Shown: positions 1 to 11,194, counted from the first letter of the stretch. The stretch is 64,000 nucleotides of DNA from Acidobacteriota bacterium (GCA_902812365.1 CADDZC010000007.1:23366-87365), one strand, 5' to 3'. Numbers and translations are program-made. The notes: generated from the letters alone by a model not told the origin.

Positions 1-225
1 CGGTATGGGTGACGGCTCCTTCGCCAACATCGAGACCCGTCCGTTTGGCGCGAGCCCCGCTCATGCGGAAACGAGGAGCTGACCTCTCCGTCAAGGCCTT
101 GAGTCTTCTAGCGCCATCCTGTTTCCACGGCTACACCGGATTTCCAGAGAGCATCGTCACGTCCGGCGCGCAGCCCCGATATAATCGTACGGTCAGTTGG
201 GGGACGAGGCGATCCGGTTAAAATC

Positions 226-3200
226 TCAGAAGTTGCGTTTAGCCCCGAGCTGCACGAGCCGGGGCGGTGCGGCGCTGACCACCTGGCCAAAGCCCGGGTT
301 GCTGATGATGCCGTTTACGGCGCCAGGGCCGTAAAACTGAGCGTGGTTGAAGCTGTTGAAGGTTTCCAGGCGAAGTTGCAATGACTTCGATTCCGTCACC
401 CGCACGTTTTTGAGCAAGGCTAAATCGAAGTTATTGATGCCGGGTCCGTAGAAGAAACGCCGCGCTGCGGTGCCTAACTGTCCGAGTGCGGGAGAGTGAA
501 AAGCGTAGTGTTGAAATATGCGTGGCCATTGCGAGGATTAGGGTTAAGCTGCAGTGCCCCCGGCGTAAAGTTGGGTTCGTCGAGGCCGAAGTTGTTGACT
601 CCATTCGGCTGTGTCCCGAGCAGGGACGTATCGCCGTTATTAAATAGTGTCACGGGCAAACCTGTGCTGAAGTGCGTGATCCCGGAAAGCGCCCAGCCAC
701 CGCCCAGGCGATCCTTGGGCTGGAGGAGCCGGTCGAACGGCAGATGCACGGTATAGCTGGCGACGAAGTTGTGCGTCATGTCGTAGGCCGAGGGAGCTTT
801 GGTGAGACGATAGTTGAGCGGATTAACCTGCTCAGCGAGACTCGAGGACGGGTCGAGAGATTTGCTGTAGGTATAGCCGGCAAGGAACTCCATTCCCCGC
901 CGGTATGGCGCACCGTGATTTGGAGCGCATTATAGTTGGAGTTGGCCATGGTGTGCTCGGTGGTCGCGCTGGTGAAGGCGGGTCCGAAAGGGGCCCGGGT
1001 GCCCTTAAAGACTTTCCCCGAGCTGCTGACGTAAGTTCCGCTTTCCCCAAAGGGACCGCAGGTGGGTGTGCCGGGCATGACCTCTTGCGGCTGGCTCAGG
1101 CTCAGGCACAGAGCCGGGTTGCCCGGGTTTTCTTCGAGCACCACGAGCAAATGGTGGGCTTGGGGGCCGATATAATCCAGACTCAGCAGCGTGTTCGCAC
1201 CCATCTGCCGCTCGAAGGAAAACATATAGTGCTCCGCATAGGGACTCTTGTTGCCCGGATTATACGTGGCGCCGAAAGGGTCGGGCAGAAACTTTGCAAA
1301 GTTAACGTCACGATCCGGATGTCGCGGTGAGACGTCAAAGGGCGGAAATTGCAACGGAAAAGGCTGGCCGTCGTTGTTGCCATTTGCCGCGGTCACATAA
1401 GGTGTTGCAAAAAGCGGCGGAGCAGGGCTCGTATAAGAATAGCCCCCCGGAATGTTGGCGCTGTCGACGCCAAGGCTCAGGCCCTCAATCGCTGTGTAAT
1501 AGATGCCGTAGCCGGTTCGGAGACTGCTCTTTCCCCGGGCTCCGAGGAGCTTCCGAAGCATCCCGCCGCCGAAACGAGGTGCCCAAGCCACGCCCAGGCG
1601 CGGAGAAAAGTTCGTGTATTGAACCGGGGCGAGCTTCCGGGGAATTCCAGCGTCTCCAGGGAAGACTAATCCTTTGGGGGCTCCGGGAAACACGACGGAT
1701 TGCTCGCCCAGCGATAAGTTCTGAATCTGATTGTACTTTTCATACCAGGGGCTGATCATGTCCCATCGCACGCCATAGTTGGCGGTCAACGCGGAAGAAA
1801 CCCGCCACGTGTCTTGGAGGCAGGCTGCCGCATAGGGATTCCGTTCGTAAATGGACTGGCCGTCCCCTTGCCCGAAGTCGCTTGGGGCGCCAAGCAGAAA
1901 GTCGGCGAAATCCACTCCGGTGGCCGTGCCAAAGAACTGGAAGCTGCCGTTGTAAATGAAATCAGGGATGTCGTTCACTTGAACGAAGTAAAATTCTCCC
2001 CCTGCCTTCACGGTGTGCGTGCCCATAATTTTGGTGAAATTATCGAGCGCTTCGAAGGCGTTATCGAACTGGCTCATGCCGGTCGTATTGATGCCGAGGG
2101 TGTAGTTGTTGAAGACAATGTTTTCGACGCCTTCAATCTTGGGATCGAGCGGAACGATGCCCAGGGTTCCCGGCCCGGTGACAAAGCCCTGGGAGGCCAG
2201 GCTTGGCCCCACGCCGCTGACGGGCTAGCCGAGAACATTGGCATCACGCATGAAGCTGAAGCGAAATTCGTTCACGCCGCTCGACCTAAGGGTTTGTGTG
2301 TCTCCCAAGTTAATCAACCGGGCCCTTCCGAAAGAGAGCGCGTTAAAGCCGGGGACATTGGCCCCCGCTCGGTTGACCGGATGCGGATTGTTCAGGAAAT
2401 AGTCATCCAGAAAATAGTAGGCTGAAAGCATGCCCCAGCGCGTCGTGGCATCGAGCCGAAGCGAACCCTTGTCATCGCGGAGCGTCTCGTCGAACGCCGA
2501 GGTGGAAAAGAAGTTTCCGGGCGTGTTCGGCAGGGGAATATACTGGAGCAGGTGGCGGGCGGGAGCGGACCATGCCGGCAGGGGGATCGGCGCACCGGGG
2601 AAGACACACTGGGCCGTGGTCGAGCACGCTGGAATATAGTAGGGCTCTCCGGGAGATACCGGATAGTGCAATGCGTGGGAAAGAAGGCTGGCCCAGTATT
2701 GTCCGTTCACGGCGCCGGTGAGCGCGCCGGCCTGATCGGCCAGGTTGCCCGTGCGGTCTGCGAGTGAGGGAACCGGGATCAGGCCGGTATCCACTCCTTC
2801 ACTCATGCGCGTTCTCTGATAGTCAGCGAAAAAGAACACCGGTCCCGGCGCAGGGGTCCGCCTAGGGATCCTCCGAACTGGTTTTGATCAAACCTCGCCC
2901 GGCTGGGCGAGAAGAAGTTCCGCGCGTCCAGCGCCGTGTTGCGCAGAAACTCGAAGCCGTCGCCGTGCAGTCGATCGGTCCCGCTCCGCGGGTGGCTACA
3001 ATGATCTCCCCGCCCGCATAATTTCCGTATTCCGCGTCAGAGTTGCTGGTGAGAATGCGGAACCCGGCAATCGAATCCAGATTGGGAATGATCGCAGTGC
3101 CCATATTGACGCGCTCGTCCACGTCGCTGCCGTTCAGGATGAATCCGTTTGCGAATTCACGCTGCCCACTGATCGAAAGATTGCCGGGATTGAGATCCCC

Positions 3201-3758
3201 GGAAGGGACAATCGAGGTGTTCACGGCCGTCATGACGACGGAGCTCGGCAGCAGTGTCGAGGCTGGAGCCACTCCGGGCTGGAGGGTCAGCAAATCCGTA
3301 TCGCTGCGTCCGTTCAAGGGCAGGGCGCGCATCTTGCCGCCGCTGATCACTTCGCCGATTTGTGCGCTCGCGGTCTCGACATGCAGGGCCGAAGCCTTCA
3401 CCGTGAGAGCTTCCTTTTGCGCACCCAATTGGAGCTGCACGTCCACCCGCAACACGCTGTTCAAATCGACTTCGAGGCCGGTCCGCTTGTAGGGAGCAAA
3501 TCCCGTATGCCGAACGTCAATCTCGTAGTTTCCAATCGGCAGAGCCGCCAGCGCATAGAACCCGCGGGCGTTTGTGACTGCCTTGTAAGCCACGTCCGTC
3601 GCCGTATTCACCGCGATGACGACAACACCGGGAATCGGTGCGCCGCTCGGGTCGGCGACGGTGCCTGAAATGGCGCCGCCTGAACCACCCGGCAGCGCCG
3701 CGACGGGCAGCATGAGCATCGCCGTGGTCGTGGCCACAACCCTTCTCATCGATCTCAT
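226..3758 (-). pseudogene. Decayed Oar-like TonB-dependent receptor
   Basis: These are the remains of an outer-membrane TonB-dependent receptor with an N-terminal carboxypeptidase-regulatory (Ig-like) domain. The start is clear: ATG at 3758 with GGAGGAGAAT just upstream and a signal peptide (MRSMRRVVATTTAMLML). The N-terminal domain (GTVADPSGAPIPGV) and plug motif (LPLNGRSDTDLLTLQPG) follow, and the protein ends in a terminal Phe (LGAKRNF) as outer-membrane barrels do. The frame is broken at least four times: near 2990, near 2850 (the segment with HGDGFEFLRNTALDARNF lies in a third frame), near 895 and near 485. An in-frame TAG at 2225-2227 also interrupts it. Similarity continues across every break, so this is one gene and not several. 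The intact paralogue at 14844-18224 shows the expected layout. Divergence from nikR suggests a former role in nickel uptake, which is an inference. Confidence 0.85.
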
Positions 3759-3937
3759 CGATTCTCCTCCAGCGCGCCCGCGCAAGCCAAAGCCGGCCAG
3801 ACAAAGCGGCTGCCTCGGCACCTTCGCCAGGCGCCTTGATGTCCCCCGCTCTCCGCATTAGACTGGCGGGGGAAAGGGTCGCCGGCTCCCGCTCGCCGCC
3901 CCATCGGGACGGGGGCGAGAAAGCCGGAATCAGCGGA

Positions 3938-3964
3938 GTAACACGATTTATATTTTCGTGCTAC
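3938..3964. promoter_or_regulatory. Candidate NikR operator
   Basis: GTAACACGA and TCGTGCTAC form an inverted repeat separated by nine AT-rich bases; eight of nine positions pair. The 27-bp span resembles the geometry of the known E. coli NikR site (GTATGA-N16-TCATAC, 28 bp). It lies 46 bp before the nikR start and about 180 bp before the start of the divergent receptor remnant, and its AT-rich centre could overlap a -10 element. Autoregulation and co-regulation of the receptor are inferred. Confidence 0.6.
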
Positions 3965-4009
3965 CTTGTCGCGCGCTCTATTTTTCTCGGCTAAGGGGAA
4001 TCAGTCGCA

Positions 4010-4426
4010 ATGAAAACGCTCATTCGAACCGGGATTTCTCTGGAAAAGGATCTTTTGCGGCGATTTGACCACGCCGCTCGCAAGAAAGGCTACACGAACC
4101 GTTCCGAGGCCATCCGCGACTTAGTCCGCGATTTTGCCGTCCGCGAGGACATCAGAGAGGACCGCCCAGTGGTAGGAACCCTGACGATGGTGTACAACCA
4201 TCACCAGCGCGATCTCGCCGGCCGACTGATTGACACTCAACATCGGACACACCCCATGATGCTGGCTACCACCCACGTTCACTTGGACCATGACAATTGC
4301 CTCGAGGTCGTCCTCATGAAGGGCCGGAGCCGGGCAATTCAAGAGCTGGCCGATCGGATTCTGAGCCTGCGGGGCGTCAAGCACGGCCGGCTGGTCCTGA
4401 CCACAACCGGCCAGGGCCCGAAGTGA
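4010..4426 (+). CDS. nikR: Nickel-responsive regulator NikR
   Basis: This is a nickel-sensing transcriptional repressor of normal length (138 aa). Residues 1-45 form a ribbon-helix-helix DNA-binding domain (RTGISLEKDLLRRFD, then RSEAIRDLVR). The rest is the ACT-like metal-binding domain. The four nickel ligands of E. coli NikR (H76, H87, H89, C95) are matched by H78, H89, H91 and C97, the last three in THVHLDHDNC. The start ATG at 4010 gives the usual N-terminus. The gene stands alone, divergent from a broken TonB receptor, with a likely operator between them. No nickel transporter, urease or hydrogenase gene is present in the window, so its targets probably lie elsewhere. Confidence 0.93.
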   Translation: MKTLIRTGISLEKDLLRRFDHAARKKGYTNRSEAIRDLVRDFAVREDIREDRPVVGTLTMVYNHHQRDLAGRLIDTQHRTHPMMLATTHVHLDHDNCLEVVLMKGRSRAIQELADRILSLRGVKHGRLVLTTTGQGPK

Positions 4427-4656
4427 TGGCGCGACCGTTCGTGTGGCGAACGCTCGGAATCATCGGGCAGGATCGCAGCCACGAGCTAAAAATGGAATTT
4501 CGCCGCAACCTGCAAAACGCGCGGCACCGACGACCCTTCCGTGCGTGCGGAGACTGATATTGCAATCCAGGGCCGCCGGGCGCAGGCAAGGCCAGCACTC
4601 GGCGGGCAGCGCTGGCTTTGGATGTGAAAGCTGAGGCGGAGCTATCCATCACCGCT

Positions 4657-5040
4657 TCACTGCGCCGCCTCCTGCATGATTTGGAAAATGAGCGATTCCA
4701 CCTCTGCGGCCATAGTCATCAGTTCCGGGGTGTGGTACATTTCGATCATGGCGGTTGGCCGCAGGGTGGCCAGCGTGACGTCCGGCCCGTCACGGTAGAC
4801 GGAAATCCGGCAAGGGAGGGCGGTCGAAATTTCCGGGTTCGCTTCGAGCACCCGCTTGGCCTGTTGCGGATTGCAGACTTCAAAAATCAGGCAGTCGCCG
4901 CCGAACTCCACCCCCTTTTCTTTCAGCTTTGCTTTCAAATCGTGAACCGCCATGACGCCGAATTGGTGTTTCTGGGCAGCCGCTTCGAGGTCACGGCCGA
5001 CTTGGGAAATCGACTTTGTTGACTTCACGCGGTAAAGCAT
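4657..5040 (-). CDS. DUF302 domain protein
   Basis: This 127-aa protein matches the DUF302 family: a compact alpha/beta fold with the pattern DLKAKLKEKGVEF and the ending YHTPELMTMAAEVE. It has no signal peptide or membrane segment, so it is probably cytoplasmic. AAAGGAG stands six bases or so before the ATG at 5040. It is the last gene of the leftward stress/efflux operon, 140 bp beyond the DUF2892 gene, with a strong hairpin in that gap. DUF302 proteins have no settled biochemical function and often accompany metal or sulfur stress genes. The 230 bases between this gene and nikR, which converges on it, hold no recognisable gene. Confidence 0.85.
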   Translation of the reverse strand: MLYRVKSTKSISQVGRDLEAAAQKHQFGVMAVHDLKAKLKEKGVEFGGDCLIFEVCNPQQAKRVLEANPEISTALPCRISVYRDGPDVTLATLRPTAMIEMYHTPELMTMAAEVESLIFQIMQEAAQ

Positions 5041-5133
5041 TGAACACTCTCCTTTTGTCCGAGGAGCCGCACCCGTGCTTCTGAGACACTTGGCGTGGCT
5101 TTCCGAGAACGCTGCAGCCGGTCATGATCCTGG

Positions 5134-5160
5134 CCCCGGCAACGTTTCACGCTGCCGGGG
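5134..5160. other. Strong intercistronic hairpin
   Basis: CCCCGGCA at 5134-5141 and TGCCGGGG at 5153-5160 pair perfectly over 8 bp. The loop can extend the stem with CGT/ACG around TTC. It lies between the DUF2892 and DUF302 genes. No T-run follows on either strand, so it is more likely an RNA-processing or stability element, or an attenuator, than a classical terminator. Confidence 0.45.
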
Positions 5161-5180
5161 CATACGCTATCTAGCGGGTT

Positions 5181-5369
5181 TTATGCCCGAACGCCAAGCC
5201 TGCGCAGAAAGGCCATCATTGGGCACCAGTTGGTGAACGCCGACTGCATCAGGTTTAGCCCCACAAAGGCCGTGAACAAGAACCACTTGGTGTTGACATA
5301 ATAGCCGAGCAACAACGTTGCCAGCACAAACGCTCCGGCAATCAGCCGAAGCCATCGATTGAGATCCAT
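5181..5369 (-). CDS. DUF2892 (YgaP-type) small membrane protein
   Basis: A 62-aa protein with two hydrophobic segments, about residues 7-25 (LRLIAGAFVLATLLLGYYV) and 29-45, followed by TNWCPMM. This is the layout of DUF2892, the membrane part of rhodanese YgaP, found here without the rhodanese domain. AGGAGG precedes the ATG closely. It follows the RND pump gene by 39 bp on the same strand and so probably shares its transcript. Its role is unknown. In related proteins this domain anchors sulfur-handling enzymes in the inner membrane, so a sulfur-stress link is possible but not shown. Confidence 0.85.
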   Translation of the reverse strand: MDLNRWLRLIAGAFVLATLLLGYYVNTKWFLFTAFVGLNLMQSAFTNWCPMMAFLRRLGVRA

Positions 5370-5408
5370 GACATCCTCCTGAATGAATTGAGCCTTCGGT
5401 TTACCGTT

Positions 5409-8400
5409 TCATGGTGTTATACCTTTCCGGCTTAAGCGCCGGGCGTTTAAGTAATAAAGTATGGGAACCGCGAGTTGTGAAATCAGGGTGGAAGCGATTG
5501 CCCCGGCCATCAGGGAAATCGCCAACCCTTGAAAGATCGGGTCGAACAAGATGACGAACGCTCCGGCGACCACGGCCGCCGCGGTCAGCAGAATCGGCCG
5601 AAAGCGCACGGCCCCGGCGTCCACCACGGCTTCTTGGAGCGGTATTCCCTGCGCGAGTCGGAGTTCGACAAAATCGACCACAATAATGGAGTTGCGAACA
5701 ATGATGCCGGCGAGGGCAATGAAACCGATGATGGACGTGGCGGTGAAGAACGCCCCCATCAGGGCATGGGCCGGCAAAATGCCGATCAAGGTGAGCGGGA
5801 TCGGAGCCATAATCACCAGCGGCACGCTCAACGATTGGAACCAGCCGACGACAATGAGGTAGATCAGGATCAGGGCCACCAGGAATGCAGAGCCCAAGTC
5901 GCGGAAAACCTCGGAGGTGATTTGCCATTCGCCATCCCATTTCATGGTGTATTGAGTGGCGAGAAATGGCGGCTGGGTGAGATACCGTGTCACCGTGGCG
6001 CCGTTGGGATCCCGCAGATTGTCCATTTCTTTTGCCAACCGAATCATGGCATACACCGGGCTCTCTGCGCCGCCCGCTACGTCTCCAGTCACATAAACCA
6101 CCGGCTTCAAGTTCTTGTGAAAAATCGTCGGTTCGATGGTCGCCGGATCAACAGCGGTGAGCTCACTCAAAGGCACCAGCGCCCCACGGTCTGAAACCAC
6201 GCGAATCTGGCCGAGCTTACTCTCTCCTGACCGCGCTGCCCGGGGCAGCTGCATGATGATGTCGACGTCTTCCCGCTCGTTCGGGAGGTGAACGATGCCG
6301 GCGACGGCACCGCTCACCGCCATCTGCAGCGTGCGCGCAATCTGCTCCGCTGAAACGCCGGTCAGGGCGGCTTTACGCCGGTCCACCACGAACCGCAGAC
6401 GGCTCTCCGGAGCCTCGACGCTCCAATCCACATCCACGACGCCCGGGGTCTTCTGGTAATCCGCCAGAATCTGCCGCGCTACTTGGATTTGTCCGCGGTA
6501 GCTCGGGCCGTAGATCTCCGAGACGAGCGTCTGCATCACGGGAGGACCGGGTGGAATTTCGGCGATCTTCAGCTTGGCCCCATATCGGAAACCGATGGGA
6601 TCAATCAGCCGGCGTATGCGCCTGGCAATGTCATGACTCTGGTCTGGCCGTTGATCTTTTGGGAGCAGATCGACGTAAATCTCGGCTTGATTCGGTCCCC
6701 CACGCAGGAAGTAGTGCCGCACTAGCCCGTTGAAATCGTAAGGCGCTGCCGTGCCGATATAATTGACGTAATCGGTTACAGCCGGGTCAGCCGCAATCCG
6801 CTGAGCGATCTCGCGGGTGACGAAAGCGGTTTGCTCGAGCGTGGTGCCTTCCGGCATATCAACGATCACCTGAAATTCGCTCTTGTTATCAAAGGGCAGC
6901 ATTTTGACCAGTACGACCTTGGCGAGCGGCAGAACCATTACGGCCAGTAACAGCAGGGTGACAGCGGCCAGAAAGGCAGCCCGCTTTCTGCGGCTTACGA
7001 TCAGCGGCGTTACCATGCGGCGGAAGAGGCGCTGCATCCAGTCCTGCCCGGAAGCTTCCTCCTCGCCGGCCTGGCGCGCCTCGCGCTTGAGCAGGCGCAG
7101 CGCCGCCCATGGCGAGAGGACAAAAGCCACCAGCAGAGAAAACAGCATGGCGATTGATGCCCCGACGGGAATGGGGCGCATGTAGGGTCCCATCAGTCCG
7201 CCCACGAACGCCATCGGCAGAACCGCCGCGATCACCGTAAAGGTGGCAAGAATCGTCGGGTTGCCCACTTCATCCACCGCTTCCACCGCCACCTCTACGA
7301 GAGGGCGGCCGTGATTTTGCGGCAGGTGGAAGTGCCGCGCGATGTTTTCCACCACCACAATCGCGTCATCCACCAGGATGCCAATGGAGAAGATAAGGGC
7401 AAACAAAGTGACGCGGTTCAGCGTGTAGCCGTATATGTAGAAGATAAACAGCGCAAAGGCCAGCGTGACCGGAACCGCGGCGAGCACCACCAGCGAGGGC
7501 CGCCAGCCGAGAGCGAGGGCCACCAGCAGGGTCACGGAGACAGTGGCGAGCAGCAGATGTTCTAAAAGCTCGCTGGACTTTTCTTGAGCGGTGGCCCCAT
7601 AATTGCGCGTAACCGTCAGTTTCACGCCGGCCGGGATCACGCTTCCCTGCAGCCCGTTCACCATATCAAGAACGCGGTTGGCAACAACCACCGCATTGGT
7701 GCCCTGCCGCTTCGCAACCGTAAGGGTGACGGCGTTGAATGCGCCAGCGGGATCACTGGGCCGTTTTGAAGTGCCTTGCCCAAATCCGAACAGAACGTAG
7801 CTGGACGGCTCGGCGGGGCCGTCCTCGATGGCGGCTACATCCCGAAGGTAGACGGGGCGGCCTTGGGCAACTCCAACCACAACCTGGCCCACATCATCGG
7901 CGCTGCGCAAAAAGGCTCCAGCCTCGACGCGGTATTCGCGGTTGCCGGCAGCGAATTCCCCCGCCTGAAGCTGTTGGTTATCCTGGCTGAGTAGAGGATA
8001 AATGGTCGCGGGGGCCACATGGTAAGCGGCCATTCTGGCCGGATCCACCAGCACGCGGATCTCGCGTCTCTGGCCGCCGATGATCTGCGTGCGGGAAACA
8101 TCTTGGATCGTCTCAACCTGCCGCTCCGCCTCGGCTGCCACCCGCCGCAACTGGTAGGCGTCATACTGGCGGCTCCAGAAGGTCAGCGCCAGGATGGGCA
8201 CATCATATATGGACCGAGGTTTGACCAGGGGCTTGGAGGCCCCGGGCGGGATGATGTCAAAGTGGGAGTAGAGCTTGTCGTAGAGCTTAACGAGCGATGG
8301 CTCCATGTTTTCTCCCACCTCGAAACGGGCCGTCACCAGGGCCTGGCCCGGCTGGCTGGCCGAGTAAACATACTTGACACCCGGAATTCCCCAGACCAGC

Positions 8401-8624
8401 TTCTCCAGGGGAGTTGTTACTCGTTCTTCCACCTCCTTGGCGCTCGCCCCGGGCATGGCCACAAAGATGTCCATCATCGGTACCACAATTTGCGGGTCTT
8501 CCTCGCGCGGGGTCTCCATAATGGCCAAGGCGCCGAGCAGGATGGCGAAAATCATCACCAGGGGCGTCAGTTTGGAATTGATGAAGGCGCGCGCTACGCG
8601 GCCTGCCAGCCCGAGGCTTTTCAT
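5409..8624 (-). CDS. RND-family efflux pump, inner-membrane subunit
   Basis: A 1071-aa proton-driven pump of the AcrB/HAE1 superfamily, the inner-membrane part of a tripartite exporter. It has the expected 12-helix layout: one N-terminal helix ([17 protein letters not shown]), a periplasmic porter domain ([22 protein letters not shown]), helices 2-6, a second periplasmic loop and helices 8-12. The helix-4 motif [13 protein letters not shown] carries the adjacent Asp pair of the drug/organic-substrate type; CusA-type heavy-metal pumps have a single Asp there. GGAGG precedes the ATG by five bases, and the ATG overlaps the stop of the adaptor gene (ATGA). The substrate cannot be read from sequence. 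The linked stress genes suggest toxic organics or electrophiles. Confidence 0.93.
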   Translation of the reverse strand: MKSLGLAGRVARAFINSKLTPLVMIFAILLGALAIMETPREEDPQIVVPMMDIFVAMPGASAKEVEERVTTPLEKLVWGIPGVKYVYSASQPGQALVTARFEVGENMEPSLVKLYDKLYSHFDIIPPGASKPLVKPRSIYDVPILALTFWSRQYDAYQLRRVAAEAERQVETIQDVSRTQIIGGQRREIRVLVDPARMAAYHVAPATIYPLLSQDNQQLQAGEFAAGNREYRVEAGAFLRSADDVGQVVVGVAQGRPVYLRDVAAIEDGPAEPSSYVLFGFGQGTSKRPSDPAGAFNAVTLTVAKRQGTNAVVVANRVLDMVNGLQGSVIPAGVKLTVTRNYGATAQEKSSELLEHLLLATVSVTLLVALALGWRPSLVVLAAVPVTLAFALFIFYIYGYTLNRVTLFALIFSIGILVDDAIVVVENIARHFHLPQNHGRPLVEVAVEAVDEVGNPTILATFTVIAAVLPMAFVGGLMGPYMRPIPVGASIAMLFSLLVAFVLSPWAALRLLKREARQAGEEEASGQDWMQRLFRRMVTPLIVSRRKRAAFLAAVTLLLLAVMVLPLAKVVLVKMLPFDNKSEFQVIVDMPEGTTLEQTAFVTREIAQRIAADPAVTDYVNYIGTAAPYDFNGLVRHYFLRGGPNQAEIYVDLLPKDQRPDQSHDIARRIRRLIDPIGFRYGAKLKIAEIPPGPPVMQTLVSEIYGPSYRGQIQVARQILADYQKTPGVVDVDWSVEAPESRLRFVVDRRKAALTGVSAEQIARTLQMAVSGAVAGIVHLPNEREDVDIIMQLPRAARSGESKLGQIRVVSDRGALVPLSELTAVDPATIEPTIFHKNLKPVVYVTGDVAGGAESPVYAMIRLAKEMDNLRDPNGATVTRYLTQPPFLATQYTMKWDGEWQITSEVFRDLGSAFLVALILIYLIVVGWFQSLSVPLVIMAPIPLTLIGILPAHALMGAFFTATSIIGFIALAGIIVRNSIIVVDFVELRLAQGIPLQEAVVDAGAVRFRPILLTAAAVVAGAFVILFDPIFQGLAISLMAGAIASTLISQLAVPILYYLNARRLSRKGITP

Positions 8625-9772
8625 CGTGCCTCCACCCGGTCGCCCGGCCGCAACTGATCCACCTTCGAGACCGCCACCCGGTCGCCGGGATTGAGCCCGG
8701 CAAGCACGGCCACGCGGTCTCCGGTCTCCTCGCCTGTTTTCACCAGCCGGTAGTCAAGCGTTCCCTGCGCGTCGGCCACGAAGAGTCCCACCAGTTCACC
8801 TTCGCTTCGAAGGGCACGCTGGGGAATGAGAACCTCCTCAGTTTCTCCAATCGGAAATTTCGCCGTGCCGTAACCGCCACTCTGACAGGCGCAGCCGGGT
8901 GGCAAACTGATTTTGACTGTAAAGGTGCGGCTGGACGGGTCGGCCGCCGGAATGATTTCGGCAACCCGGCCGTTATAGGCTTGGCTGCTCACCGCCACCG
9001 GAACGGTCTCTCCTGTCCTGACGCGCGTCAGAAATTGCTCCGGTAGGCTGGCTTCCAGACGGTAGTGCGAATCATCCTCGATGGTCAGCAACGGCGCGCC
9101 CGGCATCACGACGGTGCCGGCATCCACCGATTTAACCGTCACCACGCCATTCAATGGCGACCTTACCCGCGCATAACTGAAGATCGTCTTGGCCCCGGAC
9201 TGCTGGGCTCGCGCTTGCTGTATTTGTGCTTCCAGCTGCTGGATCCGCGCCTCAAGAGCCTGCTCATTGGCTAAGCTTGCCTGATAGCGTGTCCGGGCGC
9301 CGTCGAATTCCTGGCGGCTGACTGAGTTCTCAGCCAGAAGGCCTTGATAGCGTTGATAAGTGGCCTCGGCAAACTTCCGCTGCGCCGTGGCCGCTTGCAG
9401 GGCATGCCGGGCTTCCACGAGCCCCTCGGAAGCAGCATCAACGGCGGCCTCAGTGGCCGCCAGCTGAGACTGGAGCGCGCGTTCGTCAAGAACGGCCAGG
9501 AGTTCGCCTTTCCGAACTCGGTCGCCGGCCTTCACCCGCATCGCCTGCACCGTTCCGCTGAGTTGGGAGCTTAAAACACTGGTATCGAGCGGCCGCACGG
9601 TACCCACGGCCTCATAAAGCTTCGGAACCGATTCGAGCTTGACTACCTCGAATGCCACGTCCGATACAATCCGGGCTGACGCGCCAGCCGGTTGACGCCC
9701 AACGCTGCATCCGAGCGCAAACAAAACCCCCGCCGAAATGACCAACCATCGAAGATGTGTTTTTCGGACCAT
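8621..9772 (-). CDS. RND periplasmic adaptor (membrane-fusion protein)
   Basis: A 383-aa HlyD/AcrA-type adaptor that joins the pump to the outer-membrane channel. The N-terminus carries a hydrophobic signal ending in FALGC at residue 22, a weak lipobox, so it may be a lipoprotein. It has a lipoyl half-motif ([24 protein letters not shown], about 70-95), a long coiled-coil hairpin rich in Ala, Gln and Glu (about 100-195), the second lipoyl half ([20 protein letters not shown]) and beta-barrel/membrane-proximal domains. It starts 23 bp after the tolC-like stop and overlaps the pump gene by four bases, so the two are translationally coupled. Confidence 0.92.
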   Translation of the reverse strand: MVRKTHLRWLVISAGVLFALGCSVGRQPAGASARIVSDVAFEVVKLESVPKLYEAVGTVRPLDTSVLSSQLSGTVQAMRVKAGDRVRKGELLAVLDERALQSQLAATEAAVDAASEGLVEARHALQAATAQRKFAEATYQRYQGLLAENSVSRQEFDGARTRYQASLANEQALEARIQQLEAQIQQARAQQSGAKTIFSYARVRSPLNGVVTVKSVDAGTVVMPGAPLLTIEDDSHYRLEASLPEQFLTRVRTGETVPVAVSSQAYNGRVAEIIPAADPSSRTFTVKISLPPGCACQSGGYGTAKFPIGETEEVLIPQRALRSEGELVGLFVADAQGTLDYRLVKTGEETGDRVAVLAGLNPGDRVAVSKVDQLRPGDRVEAR

Positions 9773-9795
9773 AACTCATTAACCCTCGCGGCCTT

Positions 9796-11193
9796 TCAGC
9801 GTGTTACCGCCGCAGAATCCGCTGCCAGCTGCCCCGTGGCGAGCTCCAGCGCGGCGTAACTCACACGATAGTCAAAGATGGCGTTCAGGTAGTTTTCTTC
9901 GGCGCGCGTACGGGCCGTCTCGGCTTGCAACAGGTCGGTGATCGTGATCAGGCCTGCGTCGTAGCGATTCTGAAGGATGCGCAGGCCGTCTGTAGCTTGT
10001 GAGACCGCCGCCCGTGCCACCTCGATGCGCTTGCCGGCAATGACCAAGTTGGAATACGCTTCGCGGACCTGGAGACGTACGTTAGAAATCAGGCTCGAAA
10101 CCTCAGCGGCTGCCTCGCGCTGCTCGGCACGGGCGGCGGCGAGACGCGCGACATTCCGGCCGCCGTCAAATATATTGAACGCGAGCGTGGCTCCGGCGGT
10201 CCAGTTGTGCCCTCCCAAGCCGGTAAACGTCTGATTGGCCGCTTCCCAGGAACTGAAGAGGCTGATGTGAGGAAGAAAGGCTGCGCGCGCCATACCGGCG
10301 GCGTTCTGGGCCCGCTGCTGGCCGAGTCGCGCCCCAACGAGGTCCGGCCGTAGAGTGAGGGCCTTCTGGTCGCGCTCGGCAAGCTCACCCGCCGGGAACT
10401 GAGTCTCGCTCAATCGTCCCGCAATCAGAGTGGAAGCGTCTTCGGCCAGGCCCATGGCCACATTGAGGGCGGCATGAGCCACGGCTTGCCGATTCTGGGA
10501 GGTTAAAAGATCCTCTTCGGTTTGAGCCAGTTGCGCCTGCGCGCTCAGCACGTCTGAAGAAACCGCAAGACCTTGTTGAAGCCTGGCCTGCGCCCGGTGG
10601 AGGTCGGACTTCGCCATGGCGACTGAGGCCTCAGCCACCCGCACGTTCTCCTTGGCCAATAGAAACCGCGTGTAAGCGTCGATAACCTGAAAGATCAGCT
10701 CCTGCTGGGTTCGCTGGCTTCGTTGCGCGGCTGCCTCCGCCTGCCAGCGCGCGTCGCGAATCCGGCGCGAGGTTTGCCCGCCATCATATATGGGGACGCT
10801 GCCGGTAAATTGCGTCAGGAAATTGTCGAGCGGCAAGGGCGCGTTCAACGCATTCAGTGCAAAGTCACTGGCGGTGAACTGACGTTGGGTCAACAGCGAG
10901 CCGAAAACATAGACGGGATTGTTGCCCCGCGTAAACGCCTCAGAAAAGTCCAAGTGCGGATACCGGCTGGCCTTGGCTTCAGCAATCCCGTGTTGTACAG
11001 CCTCCGCGTAGGCTACCGCCGCTTTGACGGTGGGATTATTCTTCAACGCCACGGTGACGGCTTCCGGCAGGGTCAACGGCCCAGAGTCAGGAGACTGAGC
11101 GAGCGCCGGCCGAAGTGACAGCACTACGGCCAACGCCAGTGGAATGGATTTCATTTTTCCGGTTAGACCATTCGGCGTGTCGTGGAGACTCAT
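9796..11193 (-). CDS. TolC-family outer-membrane efflux channel
   Basis: An outer-membrane factor of about 465 aa with two homologous coiled-coil halves. Typical signatures are LTLPEAVTVALKNNPTVKAA near the N-terminus, VSSDVLSAQAQLAQTEEDLL in the middle and GLITITDLLQAETARTRAEENYLNA near the C-terminus. The ATG at 11193 is chosen because AAGGAG lies nine bases before it. A start at 11154 (MKSIPLALAVVLSL) would give a neater signal peptide ending in ALAQ but has only a weak GGAAAA site. The next gene upstream ends two bases before this ATG. It forms the outer channel for the adjacent adaptor and RND pump. Confidence 0.9.
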   Translation of the reverse strand: MSLHDTPNGLTGKMKSIPLALAVVLSLRPALAQSPDSGPLTLPEAVTVALKNNPTVKAAVAYAEAVQHGIAEAKASRYPHLDFSEAFTRGNNPVYVFGSLLTQRQFTASDFALNALNAPLPLDNFLTQFTGSVPIYDGGQTSRRIRDARWQAEAAAQRSQRTQQELIFQVIDAYTRFLLAKENVRVAEASVAMAKSDLHRAQARLQQGLAVSSDVLSAQAQLAQTEEDLLTSQNRQAVAHAALNVAMGLAEDASTLIAGRLSETQFPAGELAERDQKALTLRPDLVGARLGQQRAQNAAGMARAAFLPHISLFSSWEAANQTFTGLGGHNWTAGATLAFNIFDGGRNVARLAAARAEQREAAAEVSSLISNVRLQVREAYSNLVIAGKRIEVARAAVSQATDGLRILQNRYDAGLITITDLLQAETARTRAEENYLNAIFDYRVSYAALELATGQLAADSAAVTR

Positions 11194-11194
11194 T

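Noticed and set aside
1..225. Possible gene at the left edge
   Set aside because: Open frames here have no family features or ribosome site; the stretch is simply downstream of the receptor remnant.
4427..4656. Small open frames between nikR and DUF302
   Set aside because: Arg/Ser/Pro-rich translations without homology or ribosome sites in a gap between convergent genes.
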